Source: Deltaproteobacteria bacterium | Lineage (GTDB): Bacteria; Desulfobacterota; Syntrophobacteria; Syntrophobacterales; Syntrophobacteraceae | Assembly (NCBI GenBank): GCA_021780695.1 | Contig: JAJXYD010000028.1 | Coordinates: 1-64,000 of the forward strand | Length of the DNA stretch: 64,000 nt | Direction: 5' to 3' | Shown: piece after piece, positions 29,333-38,645 of the stretch | Layout of the letters: each line of letters begins with the position of its first letter | How positions within the stretch are numbered: the first letter of the stretch is position 1 | The notes under the pieces: model-generated | Told to the model about the DNA's origin: nothing | The model's input: the letters and a program-made list of their open reading frames with translations, nothing else | Database searches by the model: none | Translations under genes and position numbers: made by a program

Positions 29333-29633
29333 GAGAATGTCTCCTTGCCCATTGTGATTGCGACACCATTTATAAGATAAGGCGTCCGAGCTCCATGGAC
29401 AATTTTCGCCCCTGTTTTACACTACTCACTATGGAAATAATAAGACCTCCAATCGGTTTTTGCCGAAAAGCCGGAGTTTCTTTTGACCTAACAGCCCCCC
29501 TACCGGTCTGTTTTTTTGCCTGCGGCCAGCGCGCGTGCTATAAGCACGGAAAACACCCCGGACAGTATCGTTCCTGTCAGGGGCAAAACATCCTCCGAAG
29601 TGCTGTTTGAGTTTAAAAGGCGAGGTTTAGCAG
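29333..29633. other. Divergent intergenic region, no gene supported
   Basis: It separates the DsrC-family gene and the DUF456 gene. The frame 29395-29610 lacks a ribosome-binding site. I see nothing else here beyond the expected promoters. Confidence 0.45.
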
Positions 29634-30122
29634 ATGGGAACCCTGGGTCTTACGGTAATAATAATTTTCATGTTTTTCGGTTTTATCGGCTCTTTTTTGC
29701 CTCTGCTGCCCGGACCTCTCATGGTCTGGCTGGCAGTTCTTGCCTACACGGTTGCCACCAATTTTCAGGTGATAGGCTACGGTCCGTTTTCGGCAATCTC
29801 GGTCATTGCCGCCCTGACGAGCACCTCCGAGGTGTGGATGCCGCTATTGGGGGCAAAGATGCTTGGGGGCAGCGGCCGTGCTTTACTCTACGGCATACTC
29901 GGCTGCATACTGGGTTTTATTTTTTTCCACCTTATCGGCGCCATGCTGGGCTATGCCCTGGGCATCCTCTACGGCGAATACCTCAAGCAGAAAAGCTGGC
30001 GCATGGCTTTTAAGGCGAGCGTGGGAGGCTTGGCCGGCTGGGGTATTTCGACCGCTGTCCAGGCCACTGGCTCTCTTTTAATGATAACCATTTTCCTGTG
30101 GCGCGTTTTCGGTAAGGGATAA
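29634..30122 (+). CDS. DUF456 family membrane protein (162 aa)
   Basis: A small inner-membrane protein with four or five hydrophobic helices. The N-terminal FIGSFLPLLPGPLMVWLAVLAY and the glycine-rich centre (WMPLLGAKMLGGSGRALLYG, ILGCILGFIFFHLIGAMLGYALG) are typical of the family, which has no known activity. GGCGAGG precedes the ATG. The gene stands alone and converges with the lipase gene. Confidence 0.8.
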   Translation: MGTLGLTVIIIFMFFGFIGSFLPLLPGPLMVWLAVLAYTVATNFQVIGYGPFSAISVIAALTSTSEVWMPLLGAKMLGGSGRALLYGILGCILGFIFFHLIGAMLGYALGILYGEYLKQKSWRMAFKASVGGLAGWGISTAVQATGSLLMITIFLWRVFGKG

Positions 30123-30185
30123 AAGTCGCAGTGGGTGGTCAAGGCAGGTTCCGGGCGAAACCGCTCTCCGGTCGAGCCCGAAAAG

Positions 30186-30254
30186 ACTGGTGGGAGCAAG
30201 CGGTACCCGCGCCCACCAGTGGAAAATCAGGAAAAGAGCCTGTCGGCTGATTTT
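30186..30254. terminator. Two hairpins between convergent DUF456 and lipase genes
   Basis: ACTGGTGGG (30186-30194) pairs with CCCACCAGT (30212-30220), and AAAATCAG (30223-30230) pairs with CTGATTTT (30247-30254). On the minus strand the first is followed by GTCTTTT, and on the plus strand the second ends in T residues. Together they probably end transcription from both sides. Confidence 0.6.
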
Positions 30255-30258
30255 ATTT

Positions 30259-31254
30259 CTACCCTTTTGTAAGTCGTCCAGCCCCTGACATCTCGCTAAT
30301 GAAGGCCGGAATCTGCAAATCACCTACGCTTACAACTTCCCCGCTCATATTTCCGACCCCGTCAACCAGGACATTGTTGGGATTGAGGGTAACGTTCAGA
30401 TCATGGGCCTGGACGCCGGGAAGGTGGAATTCGGCCATCAGTTCGACAAAAGGCCAGGGATCCAGGCCTAATTCCAACCATGTCAGGCCCAGCGCGTAGT
30501 TTTGAAGGCTCTTCTCATCCGATTGCGAACCAATATAGGCAATATAGCCGTAATGAGGAGCCCTGCCGCCGCCGGCGACATAGGGCGGGGCGCAAGGTTG
30601 TTCGGCGTATACATCCGAGGCGAAATTGGCAACCGGGTCTCCGTAGACGACCGTATTGACGAAATTGGTGCCGCCGGCGCCGGCCGCCGGCTTGGCGGCG
30701 ATTCCCGTCGATTCGAAGCCGATACCGGCCAGGCCCGTCTGAGAGGCGACATACTCGGCCTCGATCCCGCCCAGGGAATGACCGGTGACAAAGATATCGG
30801 AGGTGCTGTAGCCCTTGGCATTGGCGGCCGCGATGACCCATTTCGCAAAATTTAAAGCCGTACCGAAGGCAGGCGGATTGGTGCCGCTCAAATCATCGGA
30901 GAAAACGATCTCGACATCGGTAAGAACCTGCGACATGGCCCCTATGGGATCCCAAAACATGTTAAGGCCCCCGGTTGTCCCCTGATAGGCGATGATAATC
31001 TGATTTTCCGCTGTTATATACACATAGGAAACAGCTCCGTTGACCGGATCGACCATATAGGCCGCCTGGCCGTTGTAGGTAAAGCGCGTCATGCCGGCGG
31101 GGGTGGCGTTTATAAGATATACTGCGTTGGCCGCATTCAAAAACTCCGAGACAGTCGGTGTGGACATTGCCTGGGCCGTGGCCGCACCGGGAAGAGCAAA
31201 GCAAAAAACGGTCAAAATTGCAGTGAGAAAAACATGACTGCCTCTCTTTTTCAT
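30259..31254 (-). CDS. Exported lipase/alpha-beta hydrolase (331 aa)
   Basis: A secreted class-3-type lipase by motif. The signal peptide (MKKRGSHVFLTAILTVF to ATAQA) precedes a Mbeg1/lipase-3-like domain. IIAYQGTTGG is an oxyanion-hole strand and DIFVTGHSLGGIEAEYVA carries the nucleophile Ser. Candidate Asp and His lie in VVYGDPVANF and in the C-terminal FHLPGVQAHDLN. The frame is open further up, but GGGGAGG sits before ATG 31254. It has a long 5' region with possible structure. The substrate is unknown; a partner in lipid or polyester breakdown is possible. Confidence 0.78.
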   Translation of the reverse strand: MKKRGSHVFLTAILTVFCFALPGAATAQAMSTPTVSEFLNAANAVYLINATPAGMTRFTYNGQAAYMVDPVNGAVSYVYITAENQIIIAYQGTTGGLNMFWDPIGAMSQVLTDVEIVFSDDLSGTNPPAFGTALNFAKWVIAAANAKGYSTSDIFVTGHSLGGIEAEYVASQTGLAGIGFESTGIAAKPAAGAGGTNFVNTVVYGDPVANFASDVYAEQPCAPPYVAGGGRAPHYGYIAYIGSQSDEKSLQNYALGLTWLELGLDPWPFVELMAEFHLPGVQAHDLNVTLNPNNVLVDGVGNMSGEVVSVGDLQIPAFISEMSGAGRLTKG

Positions 31255-32055
31255 TGTAACCTCCCCTTGTTGATTGTTCTGAATACGGCTTTTTCTTTTA
31301 CCCAAAACCTGAACAAACCCCGTGGCCGGGGGTTGCGCAGATAACAACGCCAAACGGATCCGGCTTTACCGCGCTTTGAACATGACGGGTGTTAAGACCC
31401 GTAGGCAGGTATCGCTCCGGTAAATCGGCAATGCAAAGGGGCTACTCGGGAAAGGGGATAAACAAATTTTTTGAAGATTCATCAATCATTGCCCCATCTC
31501 GTTTGGCATAAGCCAACATCTCGCCTTGCGGCGAAGGTCTGCTTTGTCTTGAGCGGCATGATTAACTTTGAGGTAGAAAAAGGACAATCAGCGGGAGATA
31601 AAAACCACAAGTAAACCACAGCAACAGAGGAAGCTAAAAGCGATGTACTGAGAACCCGGCGCTTTTTATTGTTTGGAAGGATCAAACCTAACGACTTTTG
31701 AAAACGGATGCAACAAAAATTTTAATAAATTCATAAAATAACGATACAGTCACATCCTCTTTGATGTCTACCCCTTGCAACTCGTTCTTTTTCCCGGCGG
31801 TCCCGCCCAGAAAAATTACCTTCCGCACCTCTTGACGATCCTCATTGGGACACACAGAATACAGGGTAACCGCATAGAGGAAAAATAGAGTTCTCCCCAG
31901 GGTGAGGCTCTCCTGATATCTTCACCGGCCCGGGCGTGAAAATCCCTTAACGCTCCCCGCAATACCGGTAATCGTTTTTGCCGTTACGCCTTTTTTAAAC
32001 CCGGTATCGGTAAAGGCGAGTCATTAAAACCTTTAAACAGGGATGGGCTCTGATA
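31255..32055. other. Long intergenic region between lipase and carbonic anhydrase
   Basis: About 800 bases with no supported gene. A 67-codon minus-strand frame (31482-31685) has a hydrophobic stretch but only a TTG start and no clear ribosome-binding site. Structured sequence lies at 31365-31424 (separate entry), and a weak inverted repeat (CGCCTTT and AAAGGCG) at 31987-32018. Confidence 0.45.
31365..31424 (-). promoter_or_regulatory. Possible structured leader of the lipase mRNA
   Basis: TTTACCG at 31365-31371 can pair with CGGTAAA at 31418-31424. Inside, ACGGGT (31385-31390) pairs with ACCCGT (31397-31402) around a six-base loop. On the minus strand this nested hairpin lies about 110 bases before the lipase start. 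I tried to match it with known riboswitch cores and could not. Confidence 0.25.
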
Positions 32056-32745
32056 ATGAAAGCCAAAATCGGATTGTTTCTGCTCTTGTTTATTTTCCTG
32101 CCCGCACAGGGAACCGGACTTGCACTAAAAGCCGACTCAGGCATCAGTCCCGACCTTGCCTTAAAAAAACTTTTGGACGGCAATCGCAGCTTTGTCCAAA
32201 ACAGGTTAAAGATCAAAGAAAAGAGCGCTCCCGGCCTGAGACGTCGCCTTGCCTCCGGGCAGCACCCTTACGCGGTCATACTCTCCTGTTCCGACTCCAG
32301 AGTCCCTCCCGAAATTATATTCGATAAGGGGTTGGGGGAACTCTTTGTCGTAAGGGATGCCGGAAATGTCGTAAACCCCGTCGTGGTTGGAAGCATCGAA
32401 TATGGAGTCCAACACCTTGGGGCCAGGCTCATCATGGTGCTGGGCCACGGCCAATGCGGAGCGGTGAAGGCGGCTCTTGACTCAACGGGTCGTGAAGACC
32501 CCAACGTAAGGGCAATAGTACAAAAGATCGCTCCCAGCGTAAAACTGGCCAGGCGGCAGATAAAAGGCAAAGATAAATCGAGGCTTCTCGACGCCGCTAT
32601 AGACCTCAACATAAAGAGGTCGGCACAGTTGCTGACCAAGGATTCGCCGCTCCTGGACAACCTGGTTCATTCGGGCAAAATCCGGATCGTATGCGCTAAA
32701 TACGACCTGAAAGACGGCAGAGTCAGGGTGTTGTCATGCCGGTGA
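32056..32745 (+). CDS. Exported beta-carbonic anhydrase (229 aa)
   Basis: Interconverts carbon dioxide and bicarbonate. A signal peptide (1 to about 23, LFLLLFIFLPAQGTGLA) places it in the periplasm. The beta-class zinc ligands are all present: C78 and D80 in CSDSRVP, H131 and C134 in HGQCGA. The VVRDAGNVV and GSIEYGVQHL segments confirm the family. The ribosome-binding site is weak. It stands alone and ends 46 bases from the convergent uvrA. A periplasmic location suggests inorganic-carbon handling or pH control. Confidence 0.88.
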   Translation: MKAKIGLFLLLFIFLPAQGTGLALKADSGISPDLALKKLLDGNRSFVQNRLKIKEKSAPGLRRRLASGQHPYAVILSCSDSRVPPEIIFDKGLGELFVVRDAGNVVNPVVVGSIEYGVQHLGARLIMVLGHGQCGAVKAALDSTGREDPNVRAIVQKIAPSVKLARRQIKGKDKSRLLDAAIDLNIKRSAQLLTKDSPLLDNLVHSGKIRIVCAKYDLKDGRVRVLSCR

Positions 32746-32791
32746 GTGCCTCCCCGGCGAGTCGCGGGATATTCCAACCGGCGCCGCGGCC

Positions 32792-35700
32792 CTACCCTTT
32801 CTTTTTCTTGCCCGCGTATTGCGCCAGCGCGCGACCGGTAAGAGATCTTTTGTGCGCGGCCGCGATATCCTCCGGCGTGCCTTCGGCCACTATCCGGCCG
32901 CCCTCGTCTCCGCTTCCGGGACCTATATCGATCACGTAGTCGCTCGCCCAGATAAAATCGGTATTATGCTCTATGACAAGGACCGTATGTCCATGGTCGG
33001 TAAGGGCCCGCAGCACATCCACCAGCCGCTTCGTATCGGCGCGGTGAAGTCCCGTTGTGGGCTCGTCGAGTATATAGAAGCTTGGGATTCTGGAGTTGCC
33101 CAGTTCCCCTGCAAGCTTTATTCGCTGCGCCTCCCCGCCGGAAAGCGTCGGGCTTGGCTGGCCCAGTTCCAGATACCCAAGGCCCAGATCGCTCAGGACT
33201 TTTAGCTGGCGGGAGATGCGCGGAATGGACGAAAAGAGCTCCACGGCCTCGTCGACGGGCATTGCCAGAACATCGGCTATGCTGCGGCCCTTAAACCGGA
33301 TATCGAGGGTTTCCGCGTTGAACCGGCTTCCGGAACACGTCTCGCACGGAACGAAAACATCGGGTAAAAAATTCATCTCTACCTTGGCCCTGCCCTGCCC
33401 CTTGCACTCCTCGCAGCGTCCGCCCTTAACGTTGAACGAAAACCTTCCCGGCCCAAACCCCCTTGCGCGGGCATCCGGGAGCATGGCGAAAAATTTGCGG
33501 ATATCGTCCCATACGCCGATGTAGGTGGCGGGAATGGACCTGGGCGTTCGGCCGATCGGATTGTGATCGACCTCCATCACTCTTCGAGGAGACGCGCCAG
33601 CGGAGCCGAGTTGGGCTGCCGCAAAATCGCCCGGTTCGGCAAGTCTTCGATATACCACCTCTTTTACAAGCGTGCTCTTCCCAGCCCCGGATACCCCCGT
33701 TACCGAGATAAGCAATCCTAGAGGCAGCCGTACGTCTATAGCCTTGAGGTTTCTAACGCGTGCGTCTTTAAACTCGAGCCAGCCCGATCCTCCGGCTTTC
33801 TTTCGCGCCGGGATCTCCCACAGTTGGTCCAGGGGCCTGCCGAACCATTTTCCGGTAAGGGTCGGCCCGTTTGCGGCCAACTCCTCGAAAGATCCCGAAC
33901 CAATCACTTTGCCACCGCTTTTCCCGGCCCCCGGCCCCAGTTCCACCACAAGATCGGCCTGTTTCATCGTCTCCGTATCGTGCTCGACTATAATGACCGA
34001 ATTGCCCTTGTCGCGCAGCTTATGCAAACTTTCGAGCAGTTTGGCGTTGTCGGCCGGATGCAGGCCGATTGTGGGCTCATCGAGTATGTAGCAGACGCCT
34101 CGAAGGTTTGAGCCAAGTTGAGCGGCAAGCCGTATCCTCTGGGTTTCACCGCCCGAAAGGGTCTCCCCCGACCTGTCAAGCGAGAGGTAACCCAGGCCGA
34201 CTTTTTCAAGAAAGGAAAGCCTTTGGGTCACCTCCTTTGCAATCGGCTCGGCAACAGGGAACTCCTCGCGGCTGAAGCGAAGCGATTTCCACAGGGAGGA
34301 AAGTTCGCTCACCCTCATCGCGCTCATCTGAGCGATATTTAAGTCCCTGAAATAGACCGATACGGCCTGAGGATTGAGTCTACTGCCCCCGCATGCCGGA
34401 CAGTCCAGATCCTCGCACATGGGCTGGATCCATTTCCATGATTCGTCTTCTTCCGATACCGCACTCAAAATTTCGAGCACGCCCTTAAACTTGCCCTTCC
34501 GGCCCTGAAGAATCTCTTCCCAGACCGAATCCTCAAGACTTAGAGCCGGCTTTTCGGGATCTATTTTGAGTTCGGCCCGGAGGACACGCTCGAATTTATC
34601 GGCCTCCCGCTTGGAACCTCGCCACACCGAAGAGCGCAGAAAAGCCAAAAGCCCCTTTTTCAACGGTACGCCGGGTCCGCCTCGAAGCCTCTCCGAAGCC
34701 ACCCTTTTTACCCTTCCTATCCCGTTACAGGCCGGGCAATGCCCCTGCCTGCTGTTGAAGGAAAACAGCCTCGGATCGAGAGGCGCAAGCCCCGCATCGC
34801 AAACCGGACAGTAGAGATGGAGACTAAACACCTTTGTCTCTGCCCTTCCGGTATCGAGGTAGAGCAAACCCCCGCCCATCGCCAGGCCGCGGCGAACCGA
34901 GTCGAGCAGTTGGTCGGGTTTTATCCTGGCGTGGTCGAGGCCGGGCAGAAGCGCCTCTATATCGTGTTCGCGCCGCCTCGCAAGCTCGGGCACGGGGTCC
35001 AGCTCCACATAGCGCCCGTCGACCCTTGCCTGTTTAAAGCCCATGCGCCGCAACCGCTCGAAAAGATCGCGGTAGATGCCTTTTCGCCCATGCACCAGGG
35101 GAGCGAGAAGCTTAACCCCGCGGTCTCCGGCTTCCCGGCGCACGCGGGAAAGAATATCGTCGACGCTTAAGGTTTCGAGTTCCCTCGCGCACCGGGGGCA
35201 TCTCTGGCGCCCAAGCTTTGCATAGAGAAGCCTCAACAGATGGTGGGTCTCGGTAATTGTTCCCACCGTCGAGCGTCTGCCGAACTGGCTGGTCCTCTGC
35301 TCTATGGCGATCGTTGGGGCAAGCCCCTCGATGCGGTCCACCTCCGGTTTTTCCATGATTTTAAAATACTGGCGCACATAGGAAGAAAGGCACTCGAGAT
35401 AGCGGCGCTGGCCTTCGGCAAAAATCACGTCAAAAGCCAGGGTGGATTTTCCCGAGCCGCTAAGACCGGTCAGAACGCTCATTTTCTTTCTCGGAAGCCT
35501 GATTTCCTCGATATCGAGGTTATGCTCCCGCGCTCCACGGACGATGATTTCATCGGACTGCTCCCTTGCCCCGCGAGGTTGGAGCCCCACGACACGCCCC
35601 TGTGCGTCATGGCCTTTTGGGGCGGGTGCGAAACCGGCCTGGGGCTCGGCGGCCTCATCAAAGAGATCCGGGCGCAGAGGGCGGTCCCCGGCTCCAAACC

Positions 35701-38500
35701 GCTCGGCCAGGTAGCGGCCGGTAATGCTTTGCGAACAGGCGGCCACCGACTCGGGAGAACCTTCGCAAACGATCCGCCCGCCCTCTTCGCCCCCTTCCGG
35801 GCCAAGATCGACTATCCAGTCGCAGGCGGCCAAAAGGTCGAGGTTGTGTTCGACCACAAGGACCGTGTGACCTTTTTCGGCCAGTTTTACAAGAACCGCG
35901 ATCAACTTCGCTATATCGTCCTGGTGAAGACCCGTGGTGGGCTCATCGAGGATAAAAAGATTGGACCTGCCCCCTTCCCCGCCATCGTGACTGCCGGGAA
36001 CGAAGAGATGGCGGACGAGCTTTAGCCTTTGGGCTTCCCCGCCCGAAAAAGTGCTAAGAGGCTGCCCCATTCTGACATAATCGAGGCCTATGGCCGTAAC
36101 GGGTTCCAGCGCATCGGCAAGGCGGCGGTTTTCGGGGAAAAGGTCCAGGATTTCCCTGGCGCTCATATCGAGCATATCCCCGATCGATACCCCCCTCACT
36201 TTTATAGCCAGAACCTCCTGCTGGAACCTTTTGCCGTTGCAGTGAGGACAGCGCACGAGCACATCTGCCAAAAACTGCATCTCGACCCTCTGGAACCCCT
36301 CGCCCGAGCACGTTTCGCACCTTCCCCCGGGGACGTTGAAGGAAAAATGCTTGGCCGAGAATCCCTTGGCGACGGCTTCGGGTGTGGCCGCAAGCATCGT
36401 TCGCAAAGGATCGAGGGCCTTGGTGTATGTGAGAAGATTGGCTCTTGGAGTGCGACCTATCGGCTGCTGGTCGACCAGTATAACCTCGCTTATGTTTTCG
36501 CTCCCCTCTATAGCGTCGTGAAGACCGGGGGGTTCGGCCGGCCGGCCCGTTTTTCTAAGCCACCCCTGGTAGAGCGTTTTTTCGACAAGCGTGCTTTTCC
36601 CCGAACCCGAAACCCCGCTTACCCCGACGATAAGCCCGAGAGGGATTGAGACATCTATCCCCTTCAGGTTATTTTCGCGCGCTCCGGTGATGGTAAGCTT
36701 TCTCCACGGGTTGGGCGCACGGCGGCAGATCGAAGCGGGCAGAACCGACTTTTTGCCCGAAAGATAGGCCCCGGTAAGGCTCTTATCGCAATTGACAAGA
36801 GCTTCGGGCGGTCCCTGGAACATGACTTCCCCCCCGCGCTCGCCCGCGCCCGGCCCCATATCGATAACCTCGTCGGCAAAAAGGATCATTCCCGGGTCGT
36901 GTTCGACCATAACGACGCTGTTTCCCATCGCGACAAGCCGGTTTAACTGATCGACCAGCCGCAACTGATCGCGCGCATGGAGCCCCACGCTCGGCTCGTC
37001 GAGCACATAGAGCACATTTACCAGCGCCGACCCCAGGGCCTTGGTCAGATGAACCCTTTGCACCTCCCCGCCCGAAAGGGTTCTGGACTGACGGTCGATA
37101 GAAAGGTAGTGGAGCCCCACGGCCATGAGGAAGTCGAGTCTGCTTTTGATTTCCTTTACGAGCAGCCGCGCGGCGGGGTCGTTGGCTATTTGCGGCCACT
37201 CGCCCCCGAAAAAATCGCTCAGCTTGCCTATGCTAAACGAGGAGAGTTCGGCGATATTGACGCCTCGCAGCCGGTAGAGAAGAGCGGCGGGCTGAAAGCG
37301 TGAGCCGCCGCAGGACTCACAGGCGACGTAGGCGCGGTAGCGTGAAAGATAGACCCGCACATGCATTTTGTAGGTCTTGGTTTCAAGCCACTCGAAAAAA
37401 CCCTTTATGCCGTAATAGCCTTTCTTTCCGTTTATAATTTTGTCTTTAGCCGACTCGTCGAGATCGTCGAAGGCAACGTCTACGGGGATTTTTTCTTTTT
37501 TGCAAAACTCGAGCAGCTCGAAATATTCCTCCCGGTCCCTGCCGAAAGGTTTTACCGCTCCTTGTGCAAGGGTCAAACTCCTGTCGGGAATGACCAGGTC
37601 GATATCCACACCGATCGTTCTTCCAAAGCCCCGGCACACCGGACACGCTCCAACCGGGCTGTTGAAGGAAAAAAGATTCGGGGTGGCGGGAGCTATGTGA
37701 TTTCCGCAAGCCGCACACGAGAGTTCCGAGCTGAAATGTCTTACCCGATCCGGCATAACCACCACGGCAACTCGGTGGGCGGGACCGGCGGGCGGATTTG
37801 GTTCGCCCGTTGGAGCGCTGTAGGCCGTGGTGAGGGAATCGAGGATGCGCTCACGCGTTGCGCCTCCCCAGCGGAGCCGGTCGACTACGACCAGCACCGT
37901 GGGAGCGACGGCCTCGGGCCGCCCCCCCGAAGGGTCCAGCGTCTCGAGATCCTTAACCGAGCCGCTTTCAAATATTCTAAGGAAGCCCTGCGAGATCAGC
38001 CGTGCGCGCCAGTCCTCTTCCAGATCGGTCCTGTAGGGAAAACATATGAGCACCCTGTCTTCGTCTTTTAGATCCGCCAGGCCTGCGTAGATCGACTCGG
38101 GAGTATCCCGTGATACGGGATTTCCGCACGAGGGGCAGTTGGGGGTCCCAAGCCTTGCAAATAAAAGCTTCAGGTAGTCGTTGATTTCGGTTATTGTCCC
38201 GACGGTGGAGCGGGAGCTTCGAACCGCCGTACCCGATTCTATCGCGATGCTTGGCGGAATCCCCTCGATCAGATCGGCCTCGGGGGGATCCATGCGTTCG
38301 AGAAACTGGCGGGCGTAGGGCGAAAAAGTCTCGACGTACCTGCGCTGGCCCTCTGCGTAAAGGGTGTGCAGCGCAAGGCTCGACTTACCCGAACCGCTCA
38401 CGCCGGTAAGGGCGATCAGCTTGTAGAGCGGGATATCCAAATCGAGTTTTTTCAGATTGTGCAGACGAACGGAGCGAAGGCGAATAACATCTTGATCCAA
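32792..38500 (-). CDS. uvrA: Tandem-duplicated excinuclease subunit UvrA (about 1902 aa)
   Basis: Damage-recognition ATPase of nucleotide excision repair, here two complete UvrA units in one chain. There are four Walker A sites (GVSGSGKSS near 45 in the full open frame, GVSGSGKST near 642, GLSGSGKST near 1020 and GVSGAGKST near 1615) and four LSGGE/FSGGE signatures. Each half has its zinc-finger clusters (for example CAACGNH with CPVCRGFG, CETCSGEG with CPHCNG; CPVCDAG with CPACNG, CEECKGQG with CETCSG). A linker of about 60 residues joins the halves near 930-990. The frame is open from GTG 38536, but GGGAG lies eight bases before TTG 38500, which is preferred. Double-length UvrA proteins are known in some deltaproteobacteria. 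Confidence 0.92.
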   Translation of the reverse strand: MDQDVIRLRSVRLHNLKKLDLDIPLYKLIALTGVSGSGKSSLALHTLYAEGQRRYVETFSPYARQFLERMDPPEADLIEGIPPSIAIESGTAVRSSRSTVGTITEINDYLKLLFARLGTPNCPSCGNPVSRDTPESIYAGLADLKDEDRVLICFPYRTDLEEDWRARLISQGFLRIFESGSVKDLETLDPSGGRPEAVAPTVLVVVDRLRWGGATRERILDSLTTAYSAPTGEPNPPAGPAHRVAVVVMPDRVRHFSSELSCAACGNHIAPATPNLFSFNSPVGACPVCRGFGRTIGVDIDLVIPDRSLTLAQGAVKPFGRDREEYFELLEFCKKEKIPVDVAFDDLDESAKDKIINGKKGYYGIKGFFEWLETKTYKMHVRVYLSRYRAYVACESCGGSRFQPAALLYRLRGVNIAELSSFSIGKLSDFFGGEWPQIANDPAARLLVKEIKSRLDFLMAVGLHYLSIDRQSRTLSGGEVQRVHLTKALGSALVNVLYVLDEPSVGLHARDQLRLVDQLNRLVAMGNSVVMVEHDPGMILFADEVIDMGPGAGERGGEVMFQGPPEALVNCDKSLTGAYLSGKKSVLPASICRRAPNPWRKLTITGARENNLKGIDVSIPLGLIVGVSGVSGSGKSTLVEKTLYQGWLRKTGRPAEPPGLHDAIEGSENISEVILVDQQPIGRTPRANLLTYTKALDPLRTMLAATPEAVAKGFSAKHFSFNVPGGRCETCSGEGFQRVEMQFLADVLVRCPHCNGKRFQQEVLAIKVRGVSIGDMLDMSAREILDLFPENRRLADALEPVTAIGLDYVRMGQPLSTFSGGEAQRLKLVRHLFVPGSHDGGEGGRSNLFILDEPTTGLHQDDIAKLIAVLVKLAEKGHTVLVVEHNLDLLAACDWIVDLGPEGGEEGGRIVCEGSPESVAACSQSITGRYLAERFGAGDRPLRPDLFDEAAEPQAGFAPAPKGHDAQGRVVGLQPRGAREQSDEIIVRGAREHNLDIEEIRLPRKKMSVLTGLSGSGKSTLAFDVIFAEGQRRYLECLSSYVRQYFKIMEKPEVDRIEGLAPTIAIEQRTSQFGRRSTVGTITETHHLLRLLYAKLGRQRCPRCARELETLSVDDILSRVRREAGDRGVKLLAPLVHGRKGIYRDLFERLRRMGFKQARVDGRYVELDPVPELARRREHDIEALLPGLDHARIKPDQLLDSVRRGLAMGGGLLYLDTGRAETKVFSLHLYCPVCDAGLAPLDPRLFSFNSRQGHCPACNGIGRVKRVASERLRGGPGVPLKKGLLAFLRSSVWRGSKREADKFERVLRAELKIDPEKPALSLEDSVWEEILQGRKGKFKGVLEILSAVSEEDESWKWIQPMCEDLDCPACGGSRLNPQAVSVYFRDLNIAQMSAMRVSELSSLWKSLRFSREEFPVAEPIAKEVTQRLSFLEKVGLGYLSLDRSGETLSGGETQRIRLAAQLGSNLRGVCYILDEPTIGLHPADNAKLLESLHKLRDKGNSVIIVEHDTETMKQADLVVELGPGAGKSGGKVIGSGSFEELAANGPTLTGKWFGRPLDQLWEIPARKKAGGSGWLEFKDARVRNLKAIDVRLPLGLLISVTGVSGAGKSTLVKEVVYRRLAEPGDFAAAQLGSAGASPRRVMEVDHNPIGRTPRSIPATYIGVWDDIRKFFAMLPDARARGFGPGRFSFNVKGGRCEECKGQGRAKVEMNFLPDVFVPCETCSGSRFNAETLDIRFKGRSIADVLAMPVDEAVELFSSIPRISRQLKVLSDLGLGYLELGQPSPTLSGGEAQRIKLAGELGNSRIPSFYILDEPTTGLHRADTKRLVDVLRALTDHGHTVLVIEHNTDFIWASDYVIDIGPGSGDEGGRIVAEGTPEDIAAAHKRSLTGRALAQYAGKKKKG

Positions 38501-38554
38501 TTGCGAAACTCCCTTTACTGGTTCTATAATGGGCACTTGTCCGGCTTATGTGAG

Positions 38555-38590
38555 GTGATATTGAACCTGTGGCCATTTTACAAGCATAAT
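38555..38590. promoter_or_regulatory. Overlapping divergent promoters for uvrA and mutS
   Basis: On the plus strand TTGAAC (38561-38566) and CATAAT (38585-38590) are 18 bases apart, pointing at mutS. On the minus strand TTGTAA (38583-38578) and TATCAC (38560-38555) are 17 bases apart, pointing at uvrA. The two share the same bases, so use of one would hinder the other. Confidence 0.4.
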
Positions 38591-38645
38591 ACATTATAAC
38601 CGGCATGAAAAAACGCCGGGTATTTCTTTCGGGCACGGAAAACCT

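Noticed and set aside
31340-31460. Cyclic-di-GMP riboswitch upstream of the lipase gene
   Set aside because: A CCTACGGGTCT segment resembles part of the GEMM-I core, but the GCAAAG junction and the partner helix are not in the right places.
31482-31685. 67-codon minus-strand frame with a hydrophobic segment
   Set aside because: TTG start without a clear ribosome-binding site, and the rest of the sequence is not protein-like.
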